From Embleya sp045207785 (GTDB lineage Bacteria > Actinomycetota > Actinomycetes > Streptomycetales > Streptomycetaceae), in the NCBI RefSeq assembly GCF_045207785.1, contig NZ_CP108777.1, positions 310,001 to 374,000 on the forward strand: 64,000 nucleotides of DNA, read 5' to 3'. Below are positions 16,246 to 23,962 of this stretch, one piece after another. The notes under the pieces were generated by a model. It made no database searches, was not told the origin of the DNA, and saw nothing but the letters and a program-made list of their open reading frames with translations. Both the position numbers and the translations under genes were made by a program. Position 1 is the stretch's first letter. The number at the start of each line of letters is the position of its first letter.

Positions 16246-17223
16246 ATGCACATGCACTTCGGTGCACCCGACCTGTTGCGCTGCCGGTTCGCGATCTCGC
16301 CGTTATGGGAAACGCAGGAAGCCATTCGGACGTTGGCCCGGCCCGAGCGGCACGGCTACCACCCGCGATGGGTGCGTCGGGCTCGCGAGGTGCTCACCGA
16401 CCTCGACCTGGAGCCGCTGTGGCTGATGATGCCGCAGTGCGGTTACACCCCGGACTTCCTGTGCCCGCCGCCGGCCGGCCCGCTGGCGTCGATGGCGAGC
16501 GAGACGGCGCGGGTGCGCGCGACCGAACCGGCGGCGGCGTACGCGGAGATGACCCGCACGCTGACCCACGTTCCCGGAGCCGCGGACACTCCGCTCGCGC
16601 GCGCCATGCTCGCGGATCCCGCGCGCACGATCCGTGAACTCGCCGACCTCCACGAACGCGTCTGGGACGCGCTGATCGCCCCCTACTGGCCGCGGCTGCG
16701 ATCGCTCCTCGAGGCGGACATCGCCTTTCGTACGAAGCGGTTGGCGGATGAGGGTCTGGCCGGCCTGTTCGCCGACCTGCACCCGCGCATCGAGTGGGCG
16801 GACCACACGCTCACCGTGACCACCCGCAACACCGCGCTCACCCACACGCGCGCCCTCGACGGTGACGGCCTGGTCCTGATGCCCGCGGTGTTCGTCTGGC
16901 CGGAGGTGGTCGGCGGATTCGACCCGCCCTGGCAGCCGACGCTGGTCTATCCCGCCCGCGGCATCGGCGAGTTGTGGAGCGAACCCGCGCGGCCGGCGTC
17001 CGACGCCCTTGTCCGACTGCTCGGCGCGAACCGCGCGACGATTCTCGTCGAACTCGACGCGCCGGCGACGACCAGCGCGCTCGCCCACCGCTACGGCCTG
17101 GCGCTGTCCTCCGTCTCGGGCCACCTGTCCGTGCTGCGCGACGCCGGCCTCCTGTCGTCGCGCAGGCACGGTCATCAGGTCCGCTACGAACGGACGCCAC
17201 TGGGCAACGCTTTGGCACAGTGA
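16246..17223 (+). CDS. ArsR-like regulator with long N-terminal domain
   Basis: This is 325 residues. GGGAGG lies 10 bp upstream of the ATG at 16246; a GTG at 16240 is the alternative. The C-terminal ~75 residues form a winged HTH (LLGANRATILVELDAPATTSALAHRYGL, SSVSGHLSVLRDAGLLSSRRHGHQVRYE) of the ArsR/helix_turn_helix_5 type. The preceding ~250 residues match the actinobacterial group that begins 'MxxHFGxxDLxRxRFAxSPLWE' and is annotated as DUF5937-type sensor plus HTH. It is divergent from the MFS exporter and probably represses it. Confidence 0.88.
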   Translation: MHMHFGAPDLLRCRFAISPLWETQEAIRTLARPERHGYHPRWVRRAREVLTDLDLEPLWLMMPQCGYTPDFLCPPPAGPLASMASETARVRATEPAAAYAEMTRTLTHVPGAADTPLARAMLADPARTIRELADLHERVWDALIAPYWPRLRSLLEADIAFRTKRLADEGLAGLFADLHPRIEWADHTLTVTTRNTALTHTRALDGDGLVLMPAVFVWPEVVGGFDPPWQPTLVYPARGIGELWSEPARPASDALVRLLGANRATILVELDAPATTSALAHRYGLALSSVSGHLSVLRDAGLLSSRRHGHQVRYERTPLGNALAQ

Positions 17224-17416
17224 GCGGGAGGCGCGCTTCGCCCGGTCACGCACGTCGGCGAGCCGGTCGAAGTGGTGCGGCTCGCGATCAGGGCCGGGGG
17301 TCCGTGCGATCCGGGGTCGCGTGCGACACATGCATCGGTGCAAGTCCCCCTCCGGGCCGGCGACTCGGATGCTCCGTATTCCGGATAGACCGGGCATTTC
17401 ATTTTCTTTTCGAATT

Positions 17417-17444
17417 CCTGCATACAAGTCGACCAGCATGCAAG
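17417..17444. promoter_or_regulatory. GntR operator upstream of GntR paralogue 1
   Basis: Two 9-bp arms (17417-17425 CCTGCATAC; 17436-17444 GCATGCAAG) are separated by 10 bp. Each arm matches the corresponding arm of the perfect palindrome at 20821-20848 at 8 of 9 positions, with identical spacing. It lies directly upstream of the GTG start at 17454, and its right arm overlaps the ribosome binding site region, which suits repression. Confidence 0.7.
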
Positions 17445-17453
17445 GATGGTCTC

Positions 17454-18173
17454 GTGAATAAGGAACGAATCCCCTCGGTGAACGCGGGTGCCCTGTCCTC
17501 GGTAGGCCGGTCCCGGCCGCGTCAGCGGACTTCGGACCGCGTCTACGAGGAGCTCGCTTCGGCGATCCGCGATGTGCGGCTCCCGCCCGGGGCGTCACTG
17601 TCCGAGACCGACCTGGCCGAGCAGTTGCACGTCAGCCGCACTCCGCTGCGCGAGGCGATCGCCCGCCTGGTCGAGACCGGACTCGTCTCCGTGGTCCCCC
17701 AGGTCGGGACGCGGGTCGAACTGATCCGTCTGCACGACGTCGAGCAGGCGCGCTTCGTGCGAGAGAACCTCGAGTCGGCGGCGTTCGAGACGGCCTGCGA
17801 GAAGCCGGAGCGTGACGTCAGCGGCTTGCGTGCCCTCCTGGCCGAGCAGCGGCGGTACTTCGATGTCCACGACGTCGACGGCTTCTTCGCCGCAGACGAG
17901 GCTCTGCACGCCCAGATCTTCGACATCAGCGGATATCCGGGGGCCTGGCAGGTCATGCAGCCGATGAAGATGCACCTGGACCGGCTGCGGCGGTTGTCAC
18001 TCCCCGACCCGGACACCGTGTTGGGCCTGATCGATGAACACACGGCCATCGTCGACGCGCTGGAGGCCGGCGACGTCCTCGGCGGGCGAGCCCACATCCG
18101 ACGGCATGCACGGCGGGTGCTCGACAACGGCCCCGCCCTGCAGGCGCAATACCCCAGCTATTTCACCGAATGA
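17454..18173 (+). CDS. GntR/FadR family regulator (FCD), paralogue 1
   Basis: This is 239 residues from a GTG at 17454 with AAGGATGG upstream. The HTH is at about residues 30-90 (RVYEELASAIRDVRLPPGASL, LAEQLHVSRTPLREAIARLVE). The FCD sensor follows, with metal/ligand positions in RFVRENLESAAFE, DEALHAQIFDISG and DEHTAIVDALEAGD. It is clearly paralogous to the regulator at 20091-20810 along its whole length (the QPMKMHLDR and RRLSLPDP segments are identical). Both genes carry the same operator. The expected ligand is a sugar acid or keto-deoxy acid of the neighbouring pathway. Confidence 0.92.
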   Translation: MNKERIPSVNAGALSSVGRSRPRQRTSDRVYEELASAIRDVRLPPGASLSETDLAEQLHVSRTPLREAIARLVETGLVSVVPQVGTRVELIRLHDVEQARFVRENLESAAFETACEKPERDVSGLRALLAEQRRYFDVHDVDGFFAADEALHAQIFDISGYPGAWQVMQPMKMHLDRLRRLSLPDPDTVLGLIDEHTAIVDALEAGDVLGGRAHIRRHARRVLDNGPALQAQYPSYFTE

Positions 18174-18236
18174 CACCCTCGCGGGCCGCGGGTACATCCC
18201 CGCCTCGCCTGTGCCACGACCGGAAGGAGTATCGAC

Positions 18237-18396
18237 GTGACCATGCGGATCTCGCTCGGCCACGTCGACGAATACGACGACCGGACCGCCGCCTTCGCGC
18301 ATCGGCTCGGTCTGAAGAGCGTCCGGTTCCACTCCCGGTGCCGAGGTCACAGCCTTCGGCCTCGCCGACACGGCCGCCGGGAACGCCCTCGCTCGC
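18237..18396 (+). pseudogene. Remnant of a second uxuA-like mannonate dehydratase gene
   Basis: The fragment keeps a strong ribosome binding site (GGAAGGAG) and start. It encodes ~30 residues (MRISLGHVDEYDDRTAAFAH and on to FH at ~18332) that match the N-terminus of the intact dehydratase at 18962-19993. The next block (18337-18396), in another frame, reads VTAFGLADTAAGNALA and matches residues ~129-144 of the intact protein. About 95 codons have been deleted between the blocks and everything after is missing. It lies 63 bp downstream of GntR paralogue 1, with the same regulator-dehydratase pairing as the intact copy. Confidence 0.75.
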
Positions 18397-18408
18397 GGGC
18401 AAGCACGG

Positions 18409-18822
18409 TCAGCCGGCCAGCAGGCCACCGGCCAGCACGAGTTCGGTGCCGGTGATGAACGCGGCGGCGTCGGACGCCAGGTAGAGGGCGGCCCGGGCGA
18501 TCTCGTCGGGTCGTCCCAGGCGCCCCATGGGCTGACGGGCGACAAGGCCAGTCAGGGCCTGCTCCGGGTCGTCGGCAGCGGCCACCAGGCGCCCGACCCA
18601 GGGCGAGTCGACGGTGCCGGGACAGATCGAGTTGCAGCGGATGCCGGTGCCCGCGTACTGCACGGCGACCTGCCTGGTGAAAGCGATGACCGCGCCCTTG
18701 CCGGCGTAGTATGCGGCACGGTCCTTGAGTCCCACGAGTCCGGCGACCGACGCGGTGTTGACGATGACGCCATCGGCGTGGAACCGGCGAGCCATCTCGC
18801 GGCCGATACCGGAGCCGGCGCC
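18409..18822 (-). pseudogene. SDR oxidoreductase gene with internal deletion
   Basis: The frame contains the Rossmann glycine motif (GAGSGIGREMARRFHADG). It jumps directly to the middle of an SDR (VIVNTASVAGL), then has the YYAGKGAV catalytic Tyr-x3-Lys segment, CPGTVDSPW, GRPDEIARAALYLAS and FITGTELVLAGG up to a normal C-terminus. Roughly 100 residues, including the NAG motif and the first catalytic part, are missing in frame. There is no start codon in context because the frame runs straight into other remnant sequence. It is therefore a dead gene. Confidence 0.7.
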
Positions 18823-18823
18823 G

Positions 18824-18901
18824 CGGGTATCGGGCTCGCAGCTGCGGGCCGTGATCCAGGACGCGGCGGGCATGGCGGCGGATCTGCGCCCGGCCGCGAT
18901 G
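18824..18901 (-). pseudogene. C-terminal scrap of a third GntR paralogue
   Basis: The minus strand reads GRAQIRRHARRVLDHGPQLR then ARYP. This matches the C-terminal end of GntR paralogue 1 (GRAHIRRHARRVLDNGPALQ) and, less closely, paralogue 2. The scrap sits in a different frame immediately before the SDR remnant. It shows that a regulator gene once preceded that SDR on this strand. Confidence 0.65.
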
Positions 18902-18961
18902 CCCTGGCGCAAATCCCCCGTGCCGCCCCACGCGGCCGTCCTCTCCTGGGCAAATGGCGCG

Positions 18962-19993
18962 TCAGTCGAGGCCGAGTGCGTTGAGGACACCTTGGAGATA
19001 GCCGATCGCGTGGGCGCGGCCGCGGCTGCAGTAGGCGTCGGGGGAGATGTCGAGCCAGGTGTCGGGATCGCCGACCATGGCCGGCACATGGTCGTCGATG
19101 ATGAAGCCGTCGAATCCCACATCGTGGAGGCGGCGTATGACACGGGCGGGGTTGTAGTTGCCCTCACCGAGGAAGCACTCACGGAAGGATGGGACGGTCC
19201 CCTGGACGTCCCGGAAATGGACGTAGAAGATCGCACCGAGCGGACCGAGCGTGTCGATGACCTCGTTGACGCTGTCCTCGCCACCCATCTCGGAGACCGT
19301 GCCGAGGCAGAAGTCCAGTCCCCAGGCCGGGCTTCCCTTCGCCTGCTCGCGCGCTGCGGCCAGCGAGGCCGGCGAGTTGAAGATGCGCGCCGCGCCCCCC
19401 AGCGGCTCGTCCACCGGCGGGTCGTCCGGGTGCAGTGCCAGTCGCACCCCGGCTTCTTCGGCGACGGGCAGGACGGCGTCGAGGAAGTACTGGTGGTTGG
19501 CCCACATCTGCTCGGCCGTGATCGGCTCGGACAACAGTTCGGTGGGTGAAAGCCGGTAGGAGGCGAGCGCGTTGCCGGCACCGATGTCGGCCAGGTCGAA
19601 GGAGGTGACCTTTGCGCCGCCGCGGCCCGCCACGTCCATGTCGGTGCGCCACACGAACGTCGGCAGCCAGTTGTAGCCGAGCATGTCCATGCCGACCGCG
19701 CCCATGTTCCGGATGGTCGTGCGGTAGTTCTCGATCTGTTCGTCGCGCCCTGGAAGGCCCCGCTGGACTTTCCAGAAGTGGGCCAGGGGGACGTTCTCCA
19801 GGCCGTCGATCCGCAGCCCGTCGGCGTCGCAGCGCTCGCGCAGCGCCCGCAGTTCCGCCAGGCTCCAGTGGCCCCCCTCGCCGGGCAGCAGGTCGGGGGT
19901 GTGGAACTGGACGCCGGTGAGCCCGAGTTGATGGGCGAAGGTCGCCGTCCTGTCGTCGTAGACGTCGATGTGACCGAGGGAGAGCCTCAGCAT
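18962..19993 (-). CDS. uxuA: D-mannonate dehydratase-like protein (UxuA family)
   Basis: This is 343 residues. UxuA hallmarks are present: LALHPDDPP at 185-193, a metal-ligand cysteine in DFCLGT (about 229), HFRDVQG (about 259-265) and a C-terminal DGFIIDDHVP (295-304), all on a TIM-barrel scaffold. UxuA dehydrates D-mannonate to 2-keto-3-deoxy-D-gluconate (KDG) in the cytoplasm using a divalent metal. The gene's ATG overlaps the stop of the small upstream frame (ATGCTGA), which itself overlaps the stop of GntR paralogue 2, so the three are coupled. The KDG kinase of the same cluster (26655-27686) would take its product. The exact aldonate used is not proven. Confidence 0.85.
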   Translation of the reverse strand: MLRLSLGHIDVYDDRTATFAHQLGLTGVQFHTPDLLPGEGGHWSLAELRALRERCDADGLRIDGLENVPLAHFWKVQRGLPGRDEQIENYRTTIRNMGAVGMDMLGYNWLPTFVWRTDMDVAGRGGAKVTSFDLADIGAGNALASYRLSPTELLSEPITAEQMWANHQYFLDAVLPVAEEAGVRLALHPDDPPVDEPLGGAARIFNSPASLAAAREQAKGSPAWGLDFCLGTVSEMGGEDSVNEVIDTLGPLGAIFYVHFRDVQGTVPSFRECFLGEGNYNPARVIRRLHDVGFDGFIIDDHVPAMVGDPDTWLDISPDAYCSRGRAHAIGYLQGVLNALGLD

Positions 19994-20094
19994 GCTCGTA
20001 CCGCTTTCTGGGTCTGCCGGCCGAGGCCGTCGATTTCGACCTCGACGAGGTCGCCTTCGGTGAGATAGGGGAATCGGCCGGTTCCGGTCCTCAT
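19987..20094 (-). pseudogene. C-terminal fragment of a fumarylacetoacetate-hydrolase family gene
   Basis: A 35-codon frame reads MRTGTGRFPYLTEGDLVEVE then IDGLGRQTQK. This is the characteristic final segment of FAH-family hydrolases ('LxxGDxVEVEIEGLGxQxN'). It starts at an ATG overlapping the GntR stop (ATGA) and ends overlapping the uxuA start (ATGCTGA). The catalytic domain is gone, so it is a deletion scar. Because it keeps the reading chain coupled, it may now serve only as a translational bridge between the regulator and uxuA. Confidence 0.7.
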
Positions 20095-20810
20095 CCGGCG
20101 AAGTAACCGGGGTAGCGGCCGTGGAGACCGGGGGCGATCTCCAGGATCCTGCGCGCGTGCCTGCTGATGTGTTCGTGGCCGGTTGCCGCGTCGCCGGATT
20201 CCAGCGCGTCCACGATCGCCGTGTGGTCGTCGATGAGGACGCGCACCGTCTCGGGGTCGGGCAGGCTGAGCCGCCGGAAACGGTCCAGGTGCATCTTCAT
20301 CGGCTGGATCAGCTGCCAGGCGCCGAGATGGCCGCTCGCCTCGAAGACCTGCCGATGGAGCGCCTCGTCGGCGGCGAAGAAACCGCCGAGGTCGTCGGCC
20401 CGGTGGCACCGTTCCTGTTCGGCGAGGAGGGTACGCAGCCCGGTGACGTCCCGCTCCGGCTTTTCGCAGGCCGCGGCGAACGCGGCCAGCTCCAGGCTCT
20501 CGCGGACGAAGCGCGCCTGCTCCACGTCGTGCAGCCGGATCGGCTCCACCCGGGTGCCCACCTGGGGCACGACGGATACCAGACCGCCGTCCACGAGCCG
20601 CGCGATGGCCTCGCGCAGCGGCGTACGACTGACCTGCAACTGCTCGGCGAGATCCGTCTCCGACAGCGACGCACCCGGTTCGATCCGCAGGTCGCGGATG
20701 GCCGCGGCCAGTTCCTCGTACACACGGTCGGAGGTGCGCCGGCGGACACGCGGCCGCCCCACCGATGAGAGGGCCGGCAGGCCGCCCGCGAAGTTTCGAT
20801 CCGATTTCAC
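20091..20810 (-). CDS. GntR/FadR family regulator (FCD), paralogue 2
   Basis: This is 239 residues from a GTG at 20808-20810 with AAGGA upstream. The HTH is RVYEELAAAIRDLRIEPGASL and LAEQLQVSRTPLREAIARLVD. The FCD domain has RFVRESLELAAFAAACEKPE, DEALHRQVFEASG and DDHTAIVDALESGD. It is a full-length paralogue of the 17454 gene, so a local duplication is likely. It is divergent from the ABC importer operon, with a 28-bp perfect palindrome just upstream of its own start. This is the expected layout for a repressor of both itself/uxuA and the transporter. Confidence 0.92.
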   Translation of the reverse strand: MKSDRNFAGGLPALSSVGRPRVRRRTSDRVYEELAAAIRDLRIEPGASLSETDLAEQLQVSRTPLREAIARLVDGGLVSVVPQVGTRVEPIRLHDVEQARFVRESLELAAFAAACEKPERDVTGLRTLLAEQERCHRADDLGGFFAADEALHRQVFEASGHLGAWQLIQPMKMHLDRFRRLSLPDPETVRVLIDDHTAIVDALESGDAATGHEHISRHARRILEIAPGLHGRYPGYFAG

Positions 20811-20820
20811 GAAAGGAATC

Positions 20821-20848
20821 CTTGCATACTGGAGAACTTGTATGCAAG
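20821..20848. promoter_or_regulatory. Perfect GntR-type operator in the regulator/ABC divergent promoter
   Basis: The arms CTTGCATAC (20821-20829) and GTATGCAAG (20840-20848) are exact inverted repeats separated by 10 bp. The site lies 10 bp upstream of the GntR paralogue 2 start and ~100 bp upstream of the ABC gene. The same architecture occurs before GntR paralogue 1. Confidence 0.8.
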
Positions 20849-20945
20849 CATCCACGTTACCTCCACACAACCTCCGGTTCACAAGCGGAGACACCTGGAA
20901 CTTCTTGCGGAGAGCAGCTGAGTCACCAACGAGAGAGGAAGACTC

Positions 20946-21779
20946 GTGCTGATGCAGCATCTGTCGAATGCGACACCACCCCCCGGCCCCTCCGGCCCGG
21001 ACGTCCCCGCGCTCTCGGCCAACGGGATCTCCAAGCGCTTCGGTCACGTCACGGCATTGACCGACGTGTCCCTGGAGGTGGCCCCCGGCGAGGTCGTGGC
21101 GCTGATGGGCGACAACGGCGCGGGCAAGTCCACGCTGATCAAGATCCTGTCGGGCGCCCTCGCTCCGGACAGCGGCGAGTTGCGCGTGCGCGGCAAACGG
21201 GTCCACTTCGTCAACCCCTCGGACGCCCGCGCCGCCGGCATCGAGACCGTCTACCAGGACCTCGCGCTGGCCGACGACCTGTCCGCCCCCGCCAACCTGT
21301 TCCTGGGCCGTGAGCGCCGCAAGCCGGGACTGCTGGGCCGACTGGGCGTCCTCGACAACAAGCGGATGCAGACCGAGGCGGAGGACTATCTGCGCACCCT
21401 CGGGGCCCGCGTTCCGGACTACCGGGCTCCGGTGCGGATGTTCTCGGGCGGCCAACGCCAGACCGTGGCAATCGCCCGGGCCGGGATCTGGGCCCGCGAG
21501 CTGGTCATCATGGACGAGCCCACCGCCGCGCTGGGCCTCGTCCAGACCGAGCAGGTCGCCCAGCTGATCAAGCGCACCCGGGACCGGGGCATCGCCGTCA
21601 TCGTCATCAGCCACAGCGTGCCGTTCGTGACCGACGTGGCCGACCGCATCGTCGTGCTCCGCCTGGGCTCCACCGCCGCGACGCTGTCGCCCGCCACCAC
21701 CTCGCACGACGAGATCGTCGCCGCCATCACAGGCGCGGCCACCGGAACCCCGACCGACCAACCGGGAAGCACGTCATGA
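20946..21779 (+). CDS. Sugar ABC transporter ATP-binding protein
   Basis: This is 277 residues with one ATPase domain. Walker A is GDNGAGKST (55-63), the Q-loop is VYQDLALADDL, the signature is SGGQRQ (167-172) and Walker B is ELVIMDEP (185-192), followed by the H-loop VISHS. The single-domain form matches the FrcA/fructose-type branch of carbohydrate importers, not the double-domain RbsA type. The GTG at 20946 (after GAGGAA) is used; an ATG at 20952 is also possible. It is the first gene of the importer operon, controlled from the palindrome at 20821-20848. Confidence 0.92.
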   Translation: MLMQHLSNATPPPGPSGPDVPALSANGISKRFGHVTALTDVSLEVAPGEVVALMGDNGAGKSTLIKILSGALAPDSGELRVRGKRVHFVNPSDARAAGIETVYQDLALADDLSAPANLFLGRERRKPGLLGRLGVLDNKRMQTEAEDYLRTLGARVPDYRAPVRMFSGGQRQTVAIARAGIWARELVIMDEPTAALGLVQTEQVAQLIKRTRDRGIAVIVISHSVPFVTDVADRIVVLRLGSTAATLSPATTSHDEIVAAITGAATGTPTDQPGSTS

Positions 21780-22831
21780 CTGCCCCTCTCCCCATCTCCA
21801 CGGTCGGCGCGGACGCGTCCGGTCCGGACACCGCGAACCGCGTGCGCCGCGCGGTCGCCGCACTGACGAGCAACTGGGTCTTCCTGGCGCTGGTCGTCCT
21901 CGTCCTGGCCTTCTCGGTTCAGGCCGGCGACACGTTCCTCAACGCGGACAACTTCCGCAACATCCTGTTCAACGCCTCCGGGACAATCCTGCTGGCCGTC
22001 GGCACCGCCTATCTGATCATCGGCGGGCAACTCGACCTGTCGATCGGATCCGTGCTGGTCTTCAGCCAGGTGGTCGCTGCCAAGACGATCGTCGCGGTCA
22101 CCGGGTCCGCGGAAGGCGGTTACCCCAACGCCGGTGCCGCCATCGCGCTCGGCATCGCCGTTGCCGTGGCCGTCGGCGCGGCGTGGGGCCTGCTCAACGG
22201 CGTCCTTGTCACCCGGCTGAAGATCCCCTCGTTCATCATCACGCTCGGCACCCTCGGCATGGGCCTCGGCCTGGCACAGGTCATCACCGAGGGCACCGAC
22301 GTCACCGGGCTGCCGCCGCAGATGGTCACCGATATCGGCATGCGCGAGGTGCTCGGGCTGCCGCTGCCCGTGTGGATCGCCGCCGTCGTGGCCGTCGTGG
22401 CCGGACTCGTCCTTGCCCGCACGCAGTTCGGCCGGCACACCTACGCCATCGGCTCCAACGCCGAGGGCGCCCGCCGCAGCGGCATCAAGGTGACCCGCCA
22501 TCAGATCGTGCTCTTCACCATGATGGGCGCCCTCGCGGGCCTGGCCGGCGTCCTGGACGTCGCCCGCTACACCACCACCCAGGTCAGCGGCCACAGTGCC
22601 GACAACCTCGTCGCCATCGCCGCCGTCATCATCGGCGGGGCCAGCCTCTTCGGCGGCCGCGGCACCATCTTCGGCGCCGCTGTCGGCGTCATGATCCCGG
22701 CCGTGCTCAACAACGGACTGGTCATCGTCAACGTCCAGCCGTTCTGGCAGACGGTGGCCATCGGCGCCATCCTCATCGTCGCCGTCGCCATCGACGACAT
22801 CAAACGCCGTCAGCAGTTGCGCGCGTCCTGA
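21776..22831 (+). CDS. Sugar ABC transporter permease (RbsC/FrcC-like)
   Basis: This is 351 residues and overlaps the ATPase stop by ATGA. It has multiple membrane spans, and the family landmarks are ILLAVGTAYLIIGGQLDLSIGSV near the N-terminus, PSFIITLGTLGM in the middle and a GGASLFGGRGTIFGAAVGV stretch near the C-terminus. These belong to the BPD_transp_2 group that imports ribose, fructose, xylose and similar monosaccharides. It works as a homodimer with the preceding ATPase and the following binding protein. Confidence 0.93.
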   Translation: MTAPLPISTVGADASGPDTANRVRRAVAALTSNWVFLALVVLVLAFSVQAGDTFLNADNFRNILFNASGTILLAVGTAYLIIGGQLDLSIGSVLVFSQVVAAKTIVAVTGSAEGGYPNAGAAIALGIAVAVAVGAAWGLLNGVLVTRLKIPSFIITLGTLGMGLGLAQVITEGTDVTGLPPQMVTDIGMREVLGLPLPVWIAAVVAVVAGLVLARTQFGRHTYAIGSNAEGARRSGIKVTRHQIVLFTMMGALAGLAGVLDVARYTTTQVSGHSADNLVAIAAVIIGGASLFGGRGTIFGAAVGVMIPAVLNNGLVIVNVQPFWQTVAIGAILIVAVAIDDIKRRQQLRAS

Positions 22832-22883
22832 CCTCCCTCGCACCACCCCGGACCTCCGCCGCAGACAAGGAACGGATCACCCC

Positions 22884-23873
22884 ATGTCCCGCAGAACCAC
22901 CCGAGCCGCGCTGGCGGCCACCGCCACGGCCGCCGCCCTCACCCTGTCGGCCTGTTCCTCCTCCGAAGCCCCCGCGAGCGACAACGGCGGCGGCTCCGGC
23001 AAGCACCGCACCATTGCCTTCATCCCCGGGTGCACCTGCGACCCGTACTACTCGACCGAGATCGCCGGTTTCAAGGCCGCCGCCAAGGCCGCCGGGGTCA
23101 CTGCGATCGTGCAGGGCCCGGCCAACTTCCAGGCCTCCGAGCAGATCCCCGTCCTCCAGGCGGTCGCTCAGAAGAAGCCTGACGCGATCGTCATCGACCC
23201 GACCGACGCCACCGCGCTCGCCGCCCCGATCGCCGCGGCCGTCGCCAAGGGCATCCCGGTGATGACCACCGGCAACAACGTCAACAGCGACAAAATCTTC
23301 ACCGCCATCGCGGCCAGCTCCGTCCAGGGCGGCAAGCTCGGCGCCCAGGAGCTCATGAAGCAGAAGCCCGAAGGCGGCAAGGTGGTCTTCGTCCACATCA
23401 AGCCGGGCATCAGCTCCATCGACGACCGCGAGAAGGGCTACCGGGATGCCTTCGTCGGTCAGCCCCAGTACAAGGTGCTGCCCAACCTGTACGCCGGCAA
23501 CGACTCCGCCACGCAGGCCGCCGGCCTGGTGCAGGCCGCCATCACCGCCAACCCCGACCTGGTCGCCATCTTCGCGTCGAACGTCATCACCTCCGAGGGC
23601 GCGGCCAACGCCGTCAAGGCCGCCGGCAAAACCGGCAAGATCGCCGTGCTCGGCTACGACGCGAGCCCGCAGGAGGCCACCCACCTCAAGGACGGCACCC
23701 TCACCGCCCTCGTCTCCCAGAACCCGTACCAGATAGGCCAGTTGGCCGTGGAGAACGCACTGAAGTACCTCGCGGGCGACCGCGGCATCCCCAAGGATCA
23801 GCCGCTCGTCCCGCTGGTCCTCACCAAGGACAACCTGAACGAACCGGCCTCGCAGACCGCCCTGTACAAGTAA
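22884..23873 (+). CDS. Sugar ABC transporter substrate-binding lipoprotein
   Basis: This is 329 residues. It has a type II signal peptide (MSRRTTRAAL to LSAC, Cys24), then a periplasmic-binding-protein type 1 fold (IAFIPGCTCDPYYSTEIAGF, PDAIVIDPTDATALAAPIAA, GIPVMTTGNNV, DLVAIFASNVITSEGAANAV, VLGYDASPQEATHLKDG). It belongs to the ribose/xylose-type family and supplies substrate to the permease encoded 52 bp upstream. The CTCDPYY segment near the start is unusual: it puts two cysteines in the ligand cleft region. The ligand is presumably a sugar or sugar acid of this cluster. Confidence 0.93.
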   Translation: MSRRTTRAALAATATAAALTLSACSSSEAPASDNGGGSGKHRTIAFIPGCTCDPYYSTEIAGFKAAAKAAGVTAIVQGPANFQASEQIPVLQAVAQKKPDAIVIDPTDATALAAPIAAAVAKGIPVMTTGNNVNSDKIFTAIAASSVQGGKLGAQELMKQKPEGGKVVFVHIKPGISSIDDREKGYRDAFVGQPQYKVLPNLYAGNDSATQAAGLVQAAITANPDLVAIFASNVITSEGAANAVKAAGKTGKIAVLGYDASPQEATHLKDGTLTALVSQNPYQIGQLAVENALKYLAGDRGIPKDQPLVPLVLTKDNLNEPASQTALYK

Positions 23874-23962
23874 CCCCGGCCTCCCGCGCCGCGTCCCGGG
23901 GCCGCCCCCCAGCGACCCCGGCACCTCCTCCCGCAGTCTCCTCGCAGAAGGACCGCACACCC

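Noticed and set aside
18409..18822. Taking the SDR frame as an intact gene
   Set aside because: The Rossmann motif joins directly to mid-protein sequence, about 100 residues including the NAG region are missing, and there is no start codon.
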